A DNA stretch of 64,000 bases from contig CM070874.1 of assembly GCA_036365515.1 (NCBI GenBank), forward strand, positions 174,381,797 to 174,445,796. Reading direction: 5' to 3'. A model generated the notes under the pieces. That model ran no database searches and had not been told where the DNA came from. It saw nothing but the letters and a program-made list of their open reading frames with translations. Position 1 is the first letter of the stretch. Every line of letters starts with the position of its first letter. Origin of the DNA: Torymus aiolomorphi (lineage: Eukaryota; Arthropoda; Insecta; Hymenoptera; Torymidae). A program made the position numbers and the translations under genes. This document shows, piece after piece, positions 9,487 to 20,509 of this stretch.

Positions 9487-12180
9487 ATGCCAAAAAGTTC
9501 CATCCACTTTACGAAAGACAATCAGTATGCCGCTCCACATCCTTCCGGCCAATCTTCACCGACAATGTCCGAACCGGATAGCTTCTTTATTGATGACAAT
9601 AACCGTCACAATTTTGCTACAGTCATGAAAAATATCAGATGTTATTACAATGTGGATATAAAAAACAGAGTCGTAAAGTTATCGAAGATGCATAAGAAAC
9701 TGACTAAGGTTGAATGCAATGTAAGATTTTTGACGCAATGCAGAAAAAGTGACATAATTCCACGACACATCACCGGCCTCTGTAAGTGTTTAAATTCCTT
9801 ATCCTTTCACAGCAAGCATATAAAATCCAAATTAACTCGTTTCTCTAAGCTTTCGGAAAAAAAGATCTTAAAGCTTGAAATCGCCGACTCATACGTACAT
9901 ATTAAAATTCTCAAAAAACAGATTGATGATGACATTTCTTCTCTAAAACTACACACCACGGAAAATTTCGTTAATAAATTGCTACAGTATTTAAATAATA
10001 CATTAACCTTCCTATATAGTAAACACACAAAAATACTTAATAAGAAATTTAAAAATTTGCTGTCGGTTGATGATAATGTAACTGTAAATCTCAAACACAA
10101 CAATAACACTTCTATTAATAACAACAATGATATACACGTTTACAAAAATAATGATACTAAATTGGCAGAAACAAAAAATAAATGGGTTGTGAATTTGACA
10201 AATGTAACCATTCCAGATTATGCTATTAATATTTTGAACTTAGGAGAAAAATTTAACTTCACTTTGGTCCCTAATAGACGCTCACTTTGAATTTCGAATA
10301 TTTGAAATGCATAGAAAGTGGAATACGGAACATAGATAACAACCAGGAAATTAGAGATGACCTTTTGTCTGCTTTTGATAGCTATATTATAAACAATAGA
10401 ACATGTCACAAACATCGATAGATCTATAAATAGAAATTTGAAAAAAACGAAGTAATTTATTAAACAGAATCCAGACATAATGGTTACAAAAGCAGACAAA
10501 GGGAATGTCACAGTTATCTTGAATAAAGCAGATTACATTACGAAGGTAGAAAATGCATTGGCGGACATTGAATATTATGAAAATCTTAAGAAATCGCCAC
10601 TCAGCAAACTACAAAATAATATAAATACGTTAGTGAAAGATTGGGAGAGGAAAGGTGTCTTTGATACAGATCCGCGTTTCGCAACAATTTCAAAATCCAA
10701 TATTAGTGACACAAACTTGGCCAGAGCTTACGCGCTAGTAAAAATTCATAAAAAGGATAATCCCATTCGTATCATTGTTTCAGCTATAGGCAGCACAACC
10801 TATGCACTAGATAAAAGCTTGTCTATGTTGTTTTCAAAATATTTCCCTCGCCCAAAACCTACTATCAAAAATAGTAACGAGTTTGAAGAAATCATAGATA
10901 CAATAGATATGAGTACAGATTATGAATTTGTTTCCTTTGATGTTGTGTCACTGTTTACAAACATCCCTAAAAACTTAATAGTTGCCGCTTTGATAAAAAA
11001 ATGGAAATATCTAAAAAATAAAATCAACCTCTCAAGATCAGAATTTATAGATGGCATTAAAATACTCTTAGATTCCACTTATTTCCAATTTAATGACAAA
11101 TTTTACAAACAGATTCTTGGTGCACCCATGGGTTTTTGCACAAGTCCATGGTTTGCGGACATTGTCCTTGAACTATTGGAAAATTCGTGCCTTAATAAAC
11201 ATGAAAGAGAATACACACTTTATAAAAGATATGTGGATGATTGCATTCTCATCACAAAAAAAGATCGTACTTTAGATATATTCAACACTTTCAATAGTTA
11301 TAACAACCATTTAAAGTTCACGATAGAGCACGAAACGCATGGTAGCATAAACTTTCTAGATATTACTCTCACTAGAACAGATCATAATAAAATAATTTCT
11401 AATTGGTATAGAAAAAGCACAGCTTCTGGACGTTACATAAACTTCCATTCTCATCATCCAATTTCACAAAAGATAGCCATAATTTATAATTTAGTCGACA
11501 AATCTATAAAACTTTCACATCCACAGTTCCATGAAAACAATTTAAAAATAACCAGGCATTTCCTATTGCGTAATGATTATCCGTTACACTTTATACAAAA
11601 ATACATTGGCATTAGACTTCTACAGATTCAAAACAATAACAATAACACAACGACCGTTACAAATAACATTCTAAATAATGTACACACAAAAAAGAAAATT
11701 ATCCTCCCCTTTATAAAAAATCTCACGCCGAAAATCAATCGCATTCTATATTCGCACAATCTCATTCCGATTAATAAAAGAATAAGTAAATTTAGCCACA
11801 TAATTAAATTAGGAAAAGATCACCTACAACCACCTGATACTAAGGGCATCGTGTATAAGATCAGTTGCAAAGATTGCTCTGCCACTTACGTAGGGATGAG
11901 TAAGAGGAAATTAAAAAAACGTACATATGAACACCAAAGAGCAGTAAAATTAAAATCAGAGAATTCTACCTTGGCTACACACACGCAACAGACTGGAAAT
12001 TCTATTAATTTCGAAAACATTGAAATTCAAGATAGAGAAGAAAATTTATTTAAACGTTCATTTTCAGAAATGATAAATATTCACTATCACAGCAACACGA
12101 TTAACCATATAGAAGACACACAATTTTTAAAAATGTCGTACAAAAAAACCATAGACAAGATTAAAAAAATAACGAAATAA
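9487..12180 (+). pseudogene. PLE reverse transcriptase + GIY-YIG endonuclease (frameshifted)
   Basis: The N-terminal frame 9487-10290 (267 aa, Lys/Asn-rich) is separated from the main frame 10480-12180 (566 aa) by frameshifts and stops in about 10285-10480. The main frame holds Penelope-type RT motifs: KIHKKDNPIR, SFDVVSLFTNIP, GAPMGFCTSP, and the catalytic YVDD intact in LYKRYVDDCIL (about 11220-11250). The C-terminus has the GIY-YIG nuclease, reading VYKISCKDCSATYVGMSKRK near 11850-11910. RT copies the element RNA and the nuclease is thought to nick the target. The conserved catalytic motifs mean the copy decayed only mildly. Confidence 0.88.
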
Positions 12181-12473
12181 TTAATAATCAAAAAAATTTT
12201 CTAATGGATTTTTATGCTTATTGTGTTCCCCCTCAATGTAGTATTATTCCATTCCTATCGCTAAGTCTCTATGAGGAGCGCACGTTACAGAGTAGGTGTT
12301 CGCTGCGCTAGTAACACACAGCGAGGTAGCGGACACCTTTGTGCCACTTCCAAAGAATATGTTTGCTGGATACTTGGCAGGCTCTTACAGCTTACGCACA
12401 GCATTTTTCCCTCTCCCGTTCTCCCTCCCCTCTCCCATGTTCTATCATTTTTTATATAATTTGCGACTAGCAG

Positions 12474-12508
12474 TATAAATAGGGGTGTTACAAACCTTTT
12501 TCTTCAGT
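12474..12508 (+). promoter_or_regulatory. PLE1 TATA box and initiator
   Basis: TATAAAT at 12474-12480 lies about 32 bp upstream of an arthropod-type initiator TCAGT (12504-12508). Penelope-like elements carry their promoter in a pseudo-LTR that can precede the ORF of a tandem partner, and this location fits. Equivalent TATA boxes occur in PLE2 and PLE3. Confidence 0.5.
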
Positions 12509-12717
12509 GCTTGTACATGTAACGTTCAAAATGAGTTTACTTTATAGTATGCACGATTTATTCGACTCTAATAACAATAAAGTTATTGTATTTCGCATAA
12601 GACTAACATAATGTGACGCATAATATTTAAGGTAATAATTTATATTGTAACAATATTGTAATTTTGCATTAAGTTTGTAAATTTGGAAAATAAATATATT
12701 TATTGTGCTTTCGTATA

Positions 12718-12757
12718 GCCCTGAAGAGGGAAGTAATAAAACCTCCGAAACGTTGGC
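12718..12757 (+). ncRNA. Hammerhead-ribozyme-like motif of PLE1
   Basis: CTGAAGAG (12721-12728), a short stem II (GGA/TCC), GAAAC (12747-12751), GTT as cleavage triplet, and stem I GCC/GGC. Stem III has only the AC/GU pairs and no loop, as reported for PLE hammerheads, which would favour cleavage in dimeric transcripts. Confidence 0.5.
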
Positions 12758-12844
12758 AATTGTTAAATAAATTCTGTTACAAAAGTTCGTCTGGTGTCCG
12801 TAAATTTCATTAAATCATATACTACGAACGTTATCAACTACAAG

Positions 12845-13032
12845 AAAACAAAAAAAAAAGAAATAAAGCTATATTATTACCGAAAATTGACAAAAGAGTA
12901 AGTGAAAAAAACAATCATGTAACTGCAATAAAGACTTTCAATCTACTACCAAACGAGCTCAAAACTCTAGAAACAGACAAAAGACCCACGATGTACAAAA
13001 TAAAAGAATGGATTGTGAAAAATATTTATTGA
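12845..13032 (+). pseudogene. LINE A copy 1: ORF2 C-terminus
   Basis: An open stretch encodes the conserved end of the LINE A polyprotein (AILLPKIDKRV, then AIKTFNLLPNELKTLE) and stops at 13030-13032. The same block is present in LINE A copy 2 on the minus strand at about 54960-54820. It is the continuation of the fragment ending at 9387, with PLE1 in between. Confidence 0.75.
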
Positions 13033-13067
13033 AAACGAGTTGAATATTCCTTGAAAACGATTGGATA

Positions 13068-15057
13068 AGGTAAAAGTACCCATTATGAAACATCGCTCAA
13101 ATCGTGACCCCTTTATGGAACAGTTTGAAATATAGTAAAATAAAGTCTATTAATGATACAGATAAACAATATCAAAATTTTATCTGAATAGTGAAGGTTT
13201 ATTATGTAATATGCAAAGAGATTCACATTTCTACATGATAATTATAATTTTAAAAAAATATATGACTGCGTGTATTCTGAGATCGACTCAAATCTGTGGC
13301 TGTTGAAGTCAATGGTGCTGGTTTTATACGTTTTATTTTTTAACTGTAACTATGCACTCCAACACTTTTCAAATACCAATCTTTTTATAATATGCAGTTT
13401 TTTACTCATAGATTAAAGTTTTTCAGTAGTTTTTCTGCAACAGTAAAGATTTTCAATAAATATTTTAATGTTTCATAATTGCCGCATACAAACGAGCGTA
13501 GTCCGAGTTTATGGAACAGCCAAAGGTGGCGTTCCAAGTTCGGGACCTCTGTCTCTAAGCATGTTCCCTTTATGGAGCGCGTTTTCACTCAACAGTTTTA
13601 AAGTTATTTATTATTTAACATTATCTTGAGACGTGCGTGAACAATCATTTGAGTTTCCTGCATCATTTTACTAATAAGTAAGTATATATTTGTTTGTGAA
13701 ATTCTGATTGTGAAACACAAATAACAAACCTAACCTATAAATTTGATAAAACATCAGTTTGTAAGTTACATTCCTTTAGAAATTTGTTTTTTATTTTTTA
13801 CAGATTTTATGAAACTCAAGAAAAATGACAGTGAAGAAAGAAAATAAAGGCACAACATAAGACAAATAAAATGAGACTACGGAAGATATTAAAGAGATGT
13901 TAAAAAAGAATGCTTAGCACAACAAAGTTATTCGCAAGAAAGTTCAACCAGATAAAAGGAAACTAAAAATCAAAAGGAGACTTTATTCTGCATTACAATT
14001 GCAAAAAAGCTTTCAATGTAGTTAATGCTGCACTGCAAATTGCAGCTAAATTGAATGTCCCAGCCACATCTCTCCACAGAGTTGTAAAGATCCACAAGAA
14101 TCACCTTCAAGACCTGGCTCATCTAAAGTTTTATCACCTCATATAGAAAAGTAGTATAGAACTAAGCAACAGTTTAAATAAGGATAATTGCATACTAAAT
14201 AAAGAATGGTTACTCGATAACTGTGAGGATTTTACAACAGAAAATTTGATTGAGAAACTAAGTCAATGGGGTTCGTACAATCTAATTGAAAATTATTCAT
14301 GTAACTATATTAACATTTTTCTTATTTTAATCATGTTGAATTTTTTTAGGAGTTTTTCTCCATCTGCAATATAGTATACAATGATCAAACACAAGAATCT
14401 ATCAGTCGAACAGTCAATAATGAGATTTGTCAAGAAAGTGTAATAACTTCTGAAAAAATAAATCTTCACTCGAGTAATCCTGAAAGTAACTTAAAAAATA
14501 ATACGATGGACGAAGAGACTATGCTCGAAATGAAAATAGTGTAGCAAATAATAAATCCAAATAAAAAAATAAATTAATTGTAATTCCAGATATTTAAAAA
14601 TAAGTATTAATTATTCTAAGTTGTATGCAATTATTGTGTTAATTTGATACATTTAAAATTGTATTTTGTATTCATGTTTTTTAATAAAAAAATTATAAAA
14701 AATTTAAAATCATCATTTGTATATCATAAGCCACTTATTGTAAGTAAAATAGTACGTAAGTTATTAAATTAAAACTGATTTCTATCCTGTTCCAAAATGG
14801 GGACATCGATTATGGAACGGGGGGACAATCTGTAAAAATGTCGTTCCGTAATACGTACTTGGTGTCGGTTTGGTTTTTTAATTGTAATAATTACAATTCG
14901 TATTCAATTTCTTTCTTTTAAGGTCTCATTTTAATCTTTGATCTTTAGCTCATCGATTGATATCCAAAAATTGTAAATATTACTCCTTTATAATAGTTGT
15001 AATCTCAATCCAAACTCTAAACTATCAAAAACTGTTCCATAAAGGGTACTTTTACCT
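13068..15057 (+). mobile_element. Pogo/Tc1-group-like DNA transposon, internally decayed
   Basis: Terminal inverted repeats AGGTAAAAGTACCC (13068) and its complement (ending 15057) are flanked by TA on both sides. TATGGAAC / GTTCCATAA words recur near both ends (about 13110-13125, 14812, 15032), possible transposase-binding repeats. The 1990-bp body has only scraps of coding sequence. A helix-turn-helix-like stretch (AALQIAAKLNVPATSLHR, about 14028-14082) resembles pogo/psq DNA-binding domains, but no DDE domain remains. It inserted just after the LINE A stop codon. Confidence 0.7.
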
Positions 15058-15059
15058 TA

Positions 15060-15335
15060 CTATAATTTCGTTATAGTAATTCAAGTCGAAAATTTAGATA
15101 ATTGCATATAGCATATATATATATATATATTACTGTTTTTAGAAAGTCTATTATAATGTTAAGAAGTATTTCATAGTTTTAAGAATTAGTATTAGTTTTA
15201 GTTTTAAGTATATCTATATCTATACTCCGGATCTACAAACAGAAAATTTATTTTTCTCTGCAGGGTTACAACAATGTACTTCTGTAATGTACTCTGGATA
15301 AATAAATAAATAGATAAATAAATAAATAAATAAAA
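15060..15335 (+). mobile_element. LINE A copy 1: 3' UTR and (TAAA)n tail
   Basis: AT-rich 3' UTR with a (TA)n run near 15112-15132, ending TGTAATGTACTCTGGATAAA followed by TAAA repeats to 15335. The same terminal sequence and repeat tail appear in complement at 54571-54625 for copy 2, which fixes the 3' end of this LINE family. Confidence 0.75.
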
Positions 15336-16757
15336 TTCGAGTATTTTGCACGTACTTATAGTTAAATAATAATAATTATATAATTATACAATTACTTTTT
15401 ATTAAAAGTAAAATATAGGTATATTTTTACAAATTGTTAAAAAAAATTCGACCAAATATACAAACGGGCTTACAGTTTGTTCCTTATCACAATTACTTTT
15501 GTTTAAGGATTATAGGTTGAACAGTAATGAAAATCTTCAAAAAAATGTTTTAAGCACAGTGATTTCTGACACCATGAACATTTTATAATAGCAGTATTTT
15601 TACATCCTGGTACCTCACAATGAGCTTGGGATCCACCAAAGCTAAAGTACACCGGATTTACAAATTCATTTGGTTTATTATCGATAAGCCGCTTTTATAC
15701 CAGGAGTATTTAAACAGATTTACGTATCAAGGAGAAGATAACTGATTGTGCACCAGAGATTCTAATTTAATTACATTATTTCGTACGTGCAAACATATAT
15801 CTTTATCCAACAAAATTACACTATCGGAAAAGTGTCTTACAAAATGTTTCCATGTATGAAAGTCAAACACATCCAGTGGTTGTATTTTTCCAGTTGTACC
15901 TTTAAGAATTTTGAAAAGTTTAATGTTTTTATCTTCAGGTTTTTCACTTTCTACTGCTTCTGTGCAATGTTAGCTTCAAGAATCTAAAAATAACAAACTG
16001 TTTTTTCAACATTAAGAAAAAACACATCCCTTAACCATTTTCGGAAATGATCTGAAAATAAATTATAAGCAAATAAATTTCGCAGATCATTACAGTAAAC
16101 TATTGCTATATGGGTTACATCACTAATATTGATAACGATTTATTACATGAAATCAAATTAACAAGGATAAATAATAATAAAATTTATTAATAATTTACCA
16201 AAACTTTTTTATAACTTTCGGAGTTTACGTTAAAATACCTTATTTGGAAAATAATTTACTAATAATAATTGTAAATCTTTTTTAATATGAGTCTATTGAA
16301 ATTACAAGTTGACAAGTAAAATGATTAAAATAGATATAAGCTACAATTTTACGAATACAAGTACACTTTATTTAACTTCATTCACCTCATGCCATTTTGC
16401 CAGATTTAGAAGCCATCAAATATATGTTATCTGGTCGAAATAAATGTTGTTGAGTTATCGGTCCGAATTCATCTTTAGTCTCGTTTAAAACTATAAATAA
16501 TGGAGAGAGCAATTTTCCAGCAGCATTAATTGTAGGTAATATTTTATAACTATATGTTGTCGATGAAACAGATTGCACAACACATTCGACAGTCTTTGTT
16601 TAATTCTAATTGAAATCCACTTTGATCAGCGTTGTAGGTATTTTCAGTTCAAAATTCTGAAATCAGTGGTTTGATGTCTACTAAAAATTTACTAGCTTCT
16701 TATAGTAATATATATGGAACCTGTGAGGGCCAATACGTAGAAAAAAAATAAAGAATA

Positions 16758-18051
16758 CGAGGGTCATTTGACAAGTACCTAGCCTCACCGCCAGATGGTG
16801 CCACTATCGCACCAGAAATACACTACAGTGCAGTATCTTCCTGTAAACGGTTACAGACGAAATTTCAGCCGGATCGGAGTTGTAGTTTATTTTTGAGAGC
16901 GTGTGAAAGCAAATGTGTCCGTTGATTTTTGAAAAAATGGAGAACGAACAATATCGGTCGGTGATTCGATTCTTGTTTTTGGAAGGGAAATCGCGCAGTG
17001 AAATTAAAGAACGCTTGGATGCAGTGTATGGGGATGCTTCTCCTTCGATGGCGACCGTTAAATTTTGGTATAACGAGTTTCAACGTGGTCGTACGTCGGT
17101 TTTTGATGATCCACGCCCAGGTGCTCCGAAAACAGCCACTACGGAGGAGAACGTGACAAAAATACACGATATCGTTTTGTCAGACCGCCGATTAAAGGTG
17201 CACGAGATAGCTGCGAAAGTAGGCATCTCAGAAGAACGCGTGTGGCATATCCTACATGAGATTTTAGGCATGAGAAAGCTGTCAGCAAGGTGGGTGCCGC
17301 GTTTGCTGACTGCAGACAACAAGCGCATCCATGTGACCAGTTCAGAGCAGTGTTTGGAGCTGTTTAATCGCAATCCAAAAGAGTTTTTGCGTCGTTACGT
17401 GACCGTCGACGAAACATGGATTCACTACTACACTCCAGAGACCAAGGAGCAGTCAAAACAGTGGACCTTACCCGGTGAACCTGCTCCGAAGAAGGCGAAT
17501 ACGGTCCCGTCGGCCGGAAAGGTGATGGCCACTGTTTTCTGGGATTCTCAAGGTGTGATTTTTATTGACTATCTGGAGAAGGGCAAAACGGTCACAGGAC
17601 AGTACTACGCCAAACTATTGAGCCGATTTGACGCCGTGTTAGAAGAAAAACGGCCCCATTTGTCTAAAACGAAAGTGCTTTTCCACCACGATAATGCACC
17701 GGCTCACACTTCTGCACTTGCCACGGCTAAATTGGTCGAATTACGCTACGAACTGCTGCCCCATCCACCGTATTCTCCAGATTTGGCTCCGTGCGACTTT
17801 TTTTTGTTTCCGAACTTAAAAAATTCGCTCGCCGGGAAGAGATTCCACTCCAATAACGAAATAATCGCCGCCACGGAGGCCTATTTTGCAAACCAAGAGA
17901 AAACATTTTTTTCAACGGGGTTAAAAAAATTGGAACACCGCTGGACCAAGTGTATTCAACTAAAAGGAGACTACATTGAAAAAAAAATTTGATTTTTTGT
18001 AAAATTTTGGTGTTTTCATTTGTAGGCTAGGTACTTATCAAATGACCCTCG
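16758..18051 (+). mobile_element. Complete mariner element
   Basis: 1294 bp with TIRs CGAGGGTCATTTGACAAGTA (16758) and near-complement (ending 18051, one mismatch in the first 20). It is flanked by TA at 16756-16757 and 18052-18053. It encodes one uninterrupted transposase, so it is potentially autonomous. It sits inside the mini-PLE. Confidence 0.93.
16937..17992 (+). CDS. Mariner transposase, DD34D, apparently intact
   Basis: Cut-and-paste transposase of 351 residues from the MENEQYRSVIRFLF start. An upstream in-frame ATG at 16913 would add eight residues, but the usual mariner start begins MEx. The N-terminal half has the paired helix-turn-helix region (GKSRSEIKERLDAVYG; LKVHEIAAKVGISEERVWHI). 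The catalytic triad is present: VTVDETWIHYYTPE (first Asp), FHHDNAPAH (second Asp) and PYSPDLAPCDFFLFP (third Asp, spacing of the DD34D class), with the WVPRLL linker. Length and lack of stops match functional mariners, and the sequence is closest in feel to the irritans group. It acts in the nucleus on its own TIRs. Confidence 0.95.
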   Translation: MENEQYRSVIRFLFLEGKSRSEIKERLDAVYGDASPSMATVKFWYNEFQRGRTSVFDDPRPGAPKTATTEENVTKIHDIVLSDRRLKVHEIAAKVGISEERVWHILHEILGMRKLSARWVPRLLTADNKRIHVTSSEQCLELFNRNPKEFLRRYVTVDETWIHYYTPETKEQSKQWTLPGEPAPKKANTVPSAGKVMATVFWDSQGVIFIDYLEKGKTVTGQYYAKLLSRFDAVLEEKRPHLSKTKVLFHHDNAPAHTSALATAKLVELRYELLPHPPYSPDLAPCDFFLFPNLKNSLAGKRFHSNNEIIAATEAYFANQEKTFFSTGLKKLEHRWTKCIQLKGDYIEKKI

Positions 18052-18133
18052 TAAATAAGAATGAAAAAAAATAATGAATAAATAATAATAAAAAAGATGA
18101 ATAAAGTCATCTTTTATTAGCATAGATTTTTTG

Positions 18134-18179
18134 TTGTGCCTGAAGAGGTCAGTAATCAAGCTGACGAAACGTCGCACAA
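18134..18179 (+). ncRNA. Hammerhead-ribozyme-like motif in mini-PLE
   Basis: The best-formed example in the window. Stem I TTGTGC/GCACAA (6 bp), CTGAAGAG (18140-18147), stem II GTCAG/CTGAC (5 bp, 8-nt loop), GAAAC (18166-18170) and cleavage triplet GTC (18171-18173). Stem III is the loopless AC/GU seen in PLE hammerheads. An extra G separates the core from stem II. Confidence 0.6.
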
Positions 18180-18778
18180 GCTACAATTGTGTTTTTTTTT
18201 CTATGTATTGGCCCTCACAGGATCCCATATATATTACTATATTTCACATTAGCAATGGAGGGTGCCTCTATCAACTTTAATTACTAGCTTCTTGATTTAT
18301 AGTTTCCTTGTCTTCAACAGTTTTTTTTTTTTTTTTGTAAATTTGTTAATTTTTCTATTAACAATTCTGTGAGCTTTCTTAAATTTTTGCAGCCAGTTGT
18401 TAGATGCTCTAAATCTAACATCATTAAATTCCAAATTTTTTTAGCTTCTAAAGCCTACCTACATATATCAATATCGTGAATCATATGACCAGCTTGGATA
18501 GGTTCTTTGAGATTTCTTAGAACAAATTCAGAAATTTTATATAATTTATCTTTCTAAGTTCCACCTTTGTTGATTTGGCTCGCCCATCGAAGCAGTTGTC
18601 GTTCTGAATTAACTAATTTAAATCGATGTTTAACACTTTCCATACTACGATTTTTATTAGGTTTACTTTATCTCCAATATTCAAATCCTTGTTTTTGTTT
18701 TATTCAGGATGTTAATGGCCTAGTTTCCACCAATCTGAGGTGTTGAAGGTTGTTAAATAAAACACCAGTTTTTATTCC

Positions 18779-18820
18779 TCGACGTTTCGGAGATTTATTT
18801 CATGTCCCTCTTCAGGAGTA
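18779..18820 (-). ncRNA. Hammerhead-like motif, inverted left pLTR of PLE2
   Basis: Reverse complement of the motif at 20469-20509 with one mismatch in stem II (ATCTCC opposite GGACAT). CTGAAGAG and GAAAC-GTC are preserved. Confidence 0.5.
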
Positions 18821-19152
18821 TCTTAGTATTACAAAATTAAAAAATTAAAAAAATTTTTTTATATAACAATTATTTTAACTTCAGGCTAAACAATAACAGT
18901 AGGAACTTACATTTATCTAGAGTCAAAACTTATTTTTGGGAGAACAATCCGCTCGTCAATAGCGTTATAACGAAAGAGTTTGGCTTTACATAGTGAGACT
19001 GCATTAATATGTGTGTATATGTATGTACATTACTCGACCGCTCTGACAATGTAAGTATGAGACAGGTGGGTCGAAACATCACTGTATAACGTTATAGCTT
19101 ATGTGGAGATAACAACAACAGAACCAAAAATTAGTCTATAAAATTTTCTGCG

Positions 19153-20196
19153 ATGGGTAATCCCATAAGCCCGATTCTATCAGATATTGTTATGGAAGAT
19201 TTGGAAATCGAATGTATAAATAAATTGAAATCAAAACCGATATTCTATTTTCGATATGTTGACAATATTATATTGTGTATACATAAAGATTGTATAGATG
19301 AAACGTTAAATATCTTTAACTCTTATGACGATAACTTACAGTTTACAGTTGAACGACCGCAAGAAAATAACATAAGCTTTTTAGATGTACAATTTATCGT
19401 CGATAATAACAGACACATTATTACAAATTGGTATAGAAAACCGACCTTTTCGGGAAGATATTTTAATTTTCACTCGCACCAACCGTTGAGCAATAAAATT
19501 GCAATTATTCACTGCTTAGTAGACCGTGCTGTTAAATTGTCACATGAATCTTTTCATAACAAAAATATTTCGTTTATTAAAAAATTACTATTACAAAATA
19601 ATTATCCCAAAAAACTCATTGATACTTATGTAAAACGGATGATAAATACGATAAAGTTTACTAATACTACATCAAAAAATTCCAAATTTGAAAATAAATT
19701 AAGTATATGTTTACCGTTTGTTAAAGAACTGGAATATTTTGTAAAAAGTTTTTTCAAGAAAATCAACACTAATGTAACCTACAGTATGGTCAATAAATTG
19801 AATAATATTATCAGGTTAGGAAAAGATAAAAATGAAAAGATGAATAATAATAATGTTGTATATAAAATAAGTTGTTCTAATTGTAATGCATCTTATGTGG
19901 GACAGACGTGTAGAAGATTAGACATAAGAATTAAAGAACACAAAAAGAGATATACTGACGGAGATAACAAGTCGTCGCTGTTTTTACATAAAAATGAGAA
20001 TGACCACATATTTGATTTTAATAATATTAAAATTCTAGATACGAAACATAACACACAAAAAAGATTATTTTCTGAAGCCGTTCACATACACAGTCAGAGA
20101 AATTTTATGAATAAACAGTTCGAAATTAATATTTTGCCTAAAGAGTACAAAAGTCTGATTTGCGAATGCGAATTGTTATCTTCACATAAGCTATAA
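19153..20196 (+). pseudogene. PLE2 RT C-terminal half + GIY-YIG endonuclease, 5'-truncated
   Basis: A 347-residue open frame starts inside the RT palm at MGNPISPILSDIVME. The active-site box reads YVDN rather than YVDD, so one catalytic Asp is lost. The thumb region (NWYRKPTFSGRYFNFHSH) and the GIY-YIG domain (VYKISCSNCNASYVGQTCRR, about 19855-19920) follow, with a stop at 20194-20196. The N-terminal half of the protein was never integrated, typical of 5'-truncated PLE copies. The frame is otherwise clean, suggesting a younger insertion than its host transposon. Confidence 0.85.
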
Positions 20197-20295
20197 CGTT
20201 ATACAGCGATTTTACGCCCCACCTGTCTCATACTTACATTGTCAGAGCGGTCGAGCAATGTACATACATATACACACATATTAATGCAGTCTCAC

Positions 20296-20304
20296 TATAT
20301 AAAG
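20296..20304 (+). promoter_or_regulatory. PLE2 TATA box
   Basis: TATATAAAG in the right pLTR. About 30 bp downstream is ATTGACGAGCGGA, closely matched by ATTGACCAGCGGA at the same distance from the TATAAAAAG box of PLE3 (28425-28433). Conservation of the TATA-to-motif spacing between two diverged copies supports a core promoter. Confidence 0.5.
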
Positions 20305-20468
20305 CCGAACTCTTTCGTTATAACGCTATTGACGAGCGGATTGTTCTCCCGAAAATAAGTTTTGACTCTAGATAAATGTAAGTTCCTACTATTATTGTTT
20401 AGCCTGAAGTTAAAATAATTGTTATAAAAAAAATTTTTTTAATTTTTTAATTTTGTAATAGTAAGATA

Positions 20469-20509
20469 CTCCTGAAGAGGGACATGAAATAAATGTCCGA
20501 AACGTCGAG
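20469..20509 (+). ncRNA. Hammerhead-ribozyme-like motif of PLE2
   Basis: CTGAAGAG (20472-20479), stem II GGACAT/ATGTCC (6 bp), GAAAC (20499-20503), triplet GTC, and stem I CTC/GAG. It lies about 170 bp downstream of the TATA box. Confidence 0.55.

Larger units (their letters stand above)
9388..12844 (+). mobile_element. Penelope-like element PLE1, nearly full length
   Basis: The 3.46 kb element is bounded by an inverted repeat of about 95 bp. The left end reads CTTGTAGTTGATAACGTTCG at 9388 and its complement closes at 12844. It contains N-terminal, RT and GIY-YIG coding regions, then a 3' region with a TATA-type promoter and a hammerhead-like motif. It sits inside LINE A copy 1, separating the endonuclease part from the C-terminus. 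The LINE RT domain is missing, so insertion was accompanied or preceded by a deletion. Confidence 0.85.
16689..18293 (+). mobile_element. Mini-PLE (non-autonomous) with 13-bp target duplication
   Basis: The 13-mer TTACTAGCTTCTT occurs at 16689-16701 and again at 18281-18293, framing an insertion in the DDE relic. Subtracting the mariner leaves about 280 bp. Inverted ends (GTGAGGGCCAATAC at 16720 and its complement at about 18217-18230, with flanking ATATATA) enclose a hammerhead-like motif, and a 37-bp tail follows on the right. There is no ORF. It looks like a pLTR-only Penelope derivative. Confidence 0.6.
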
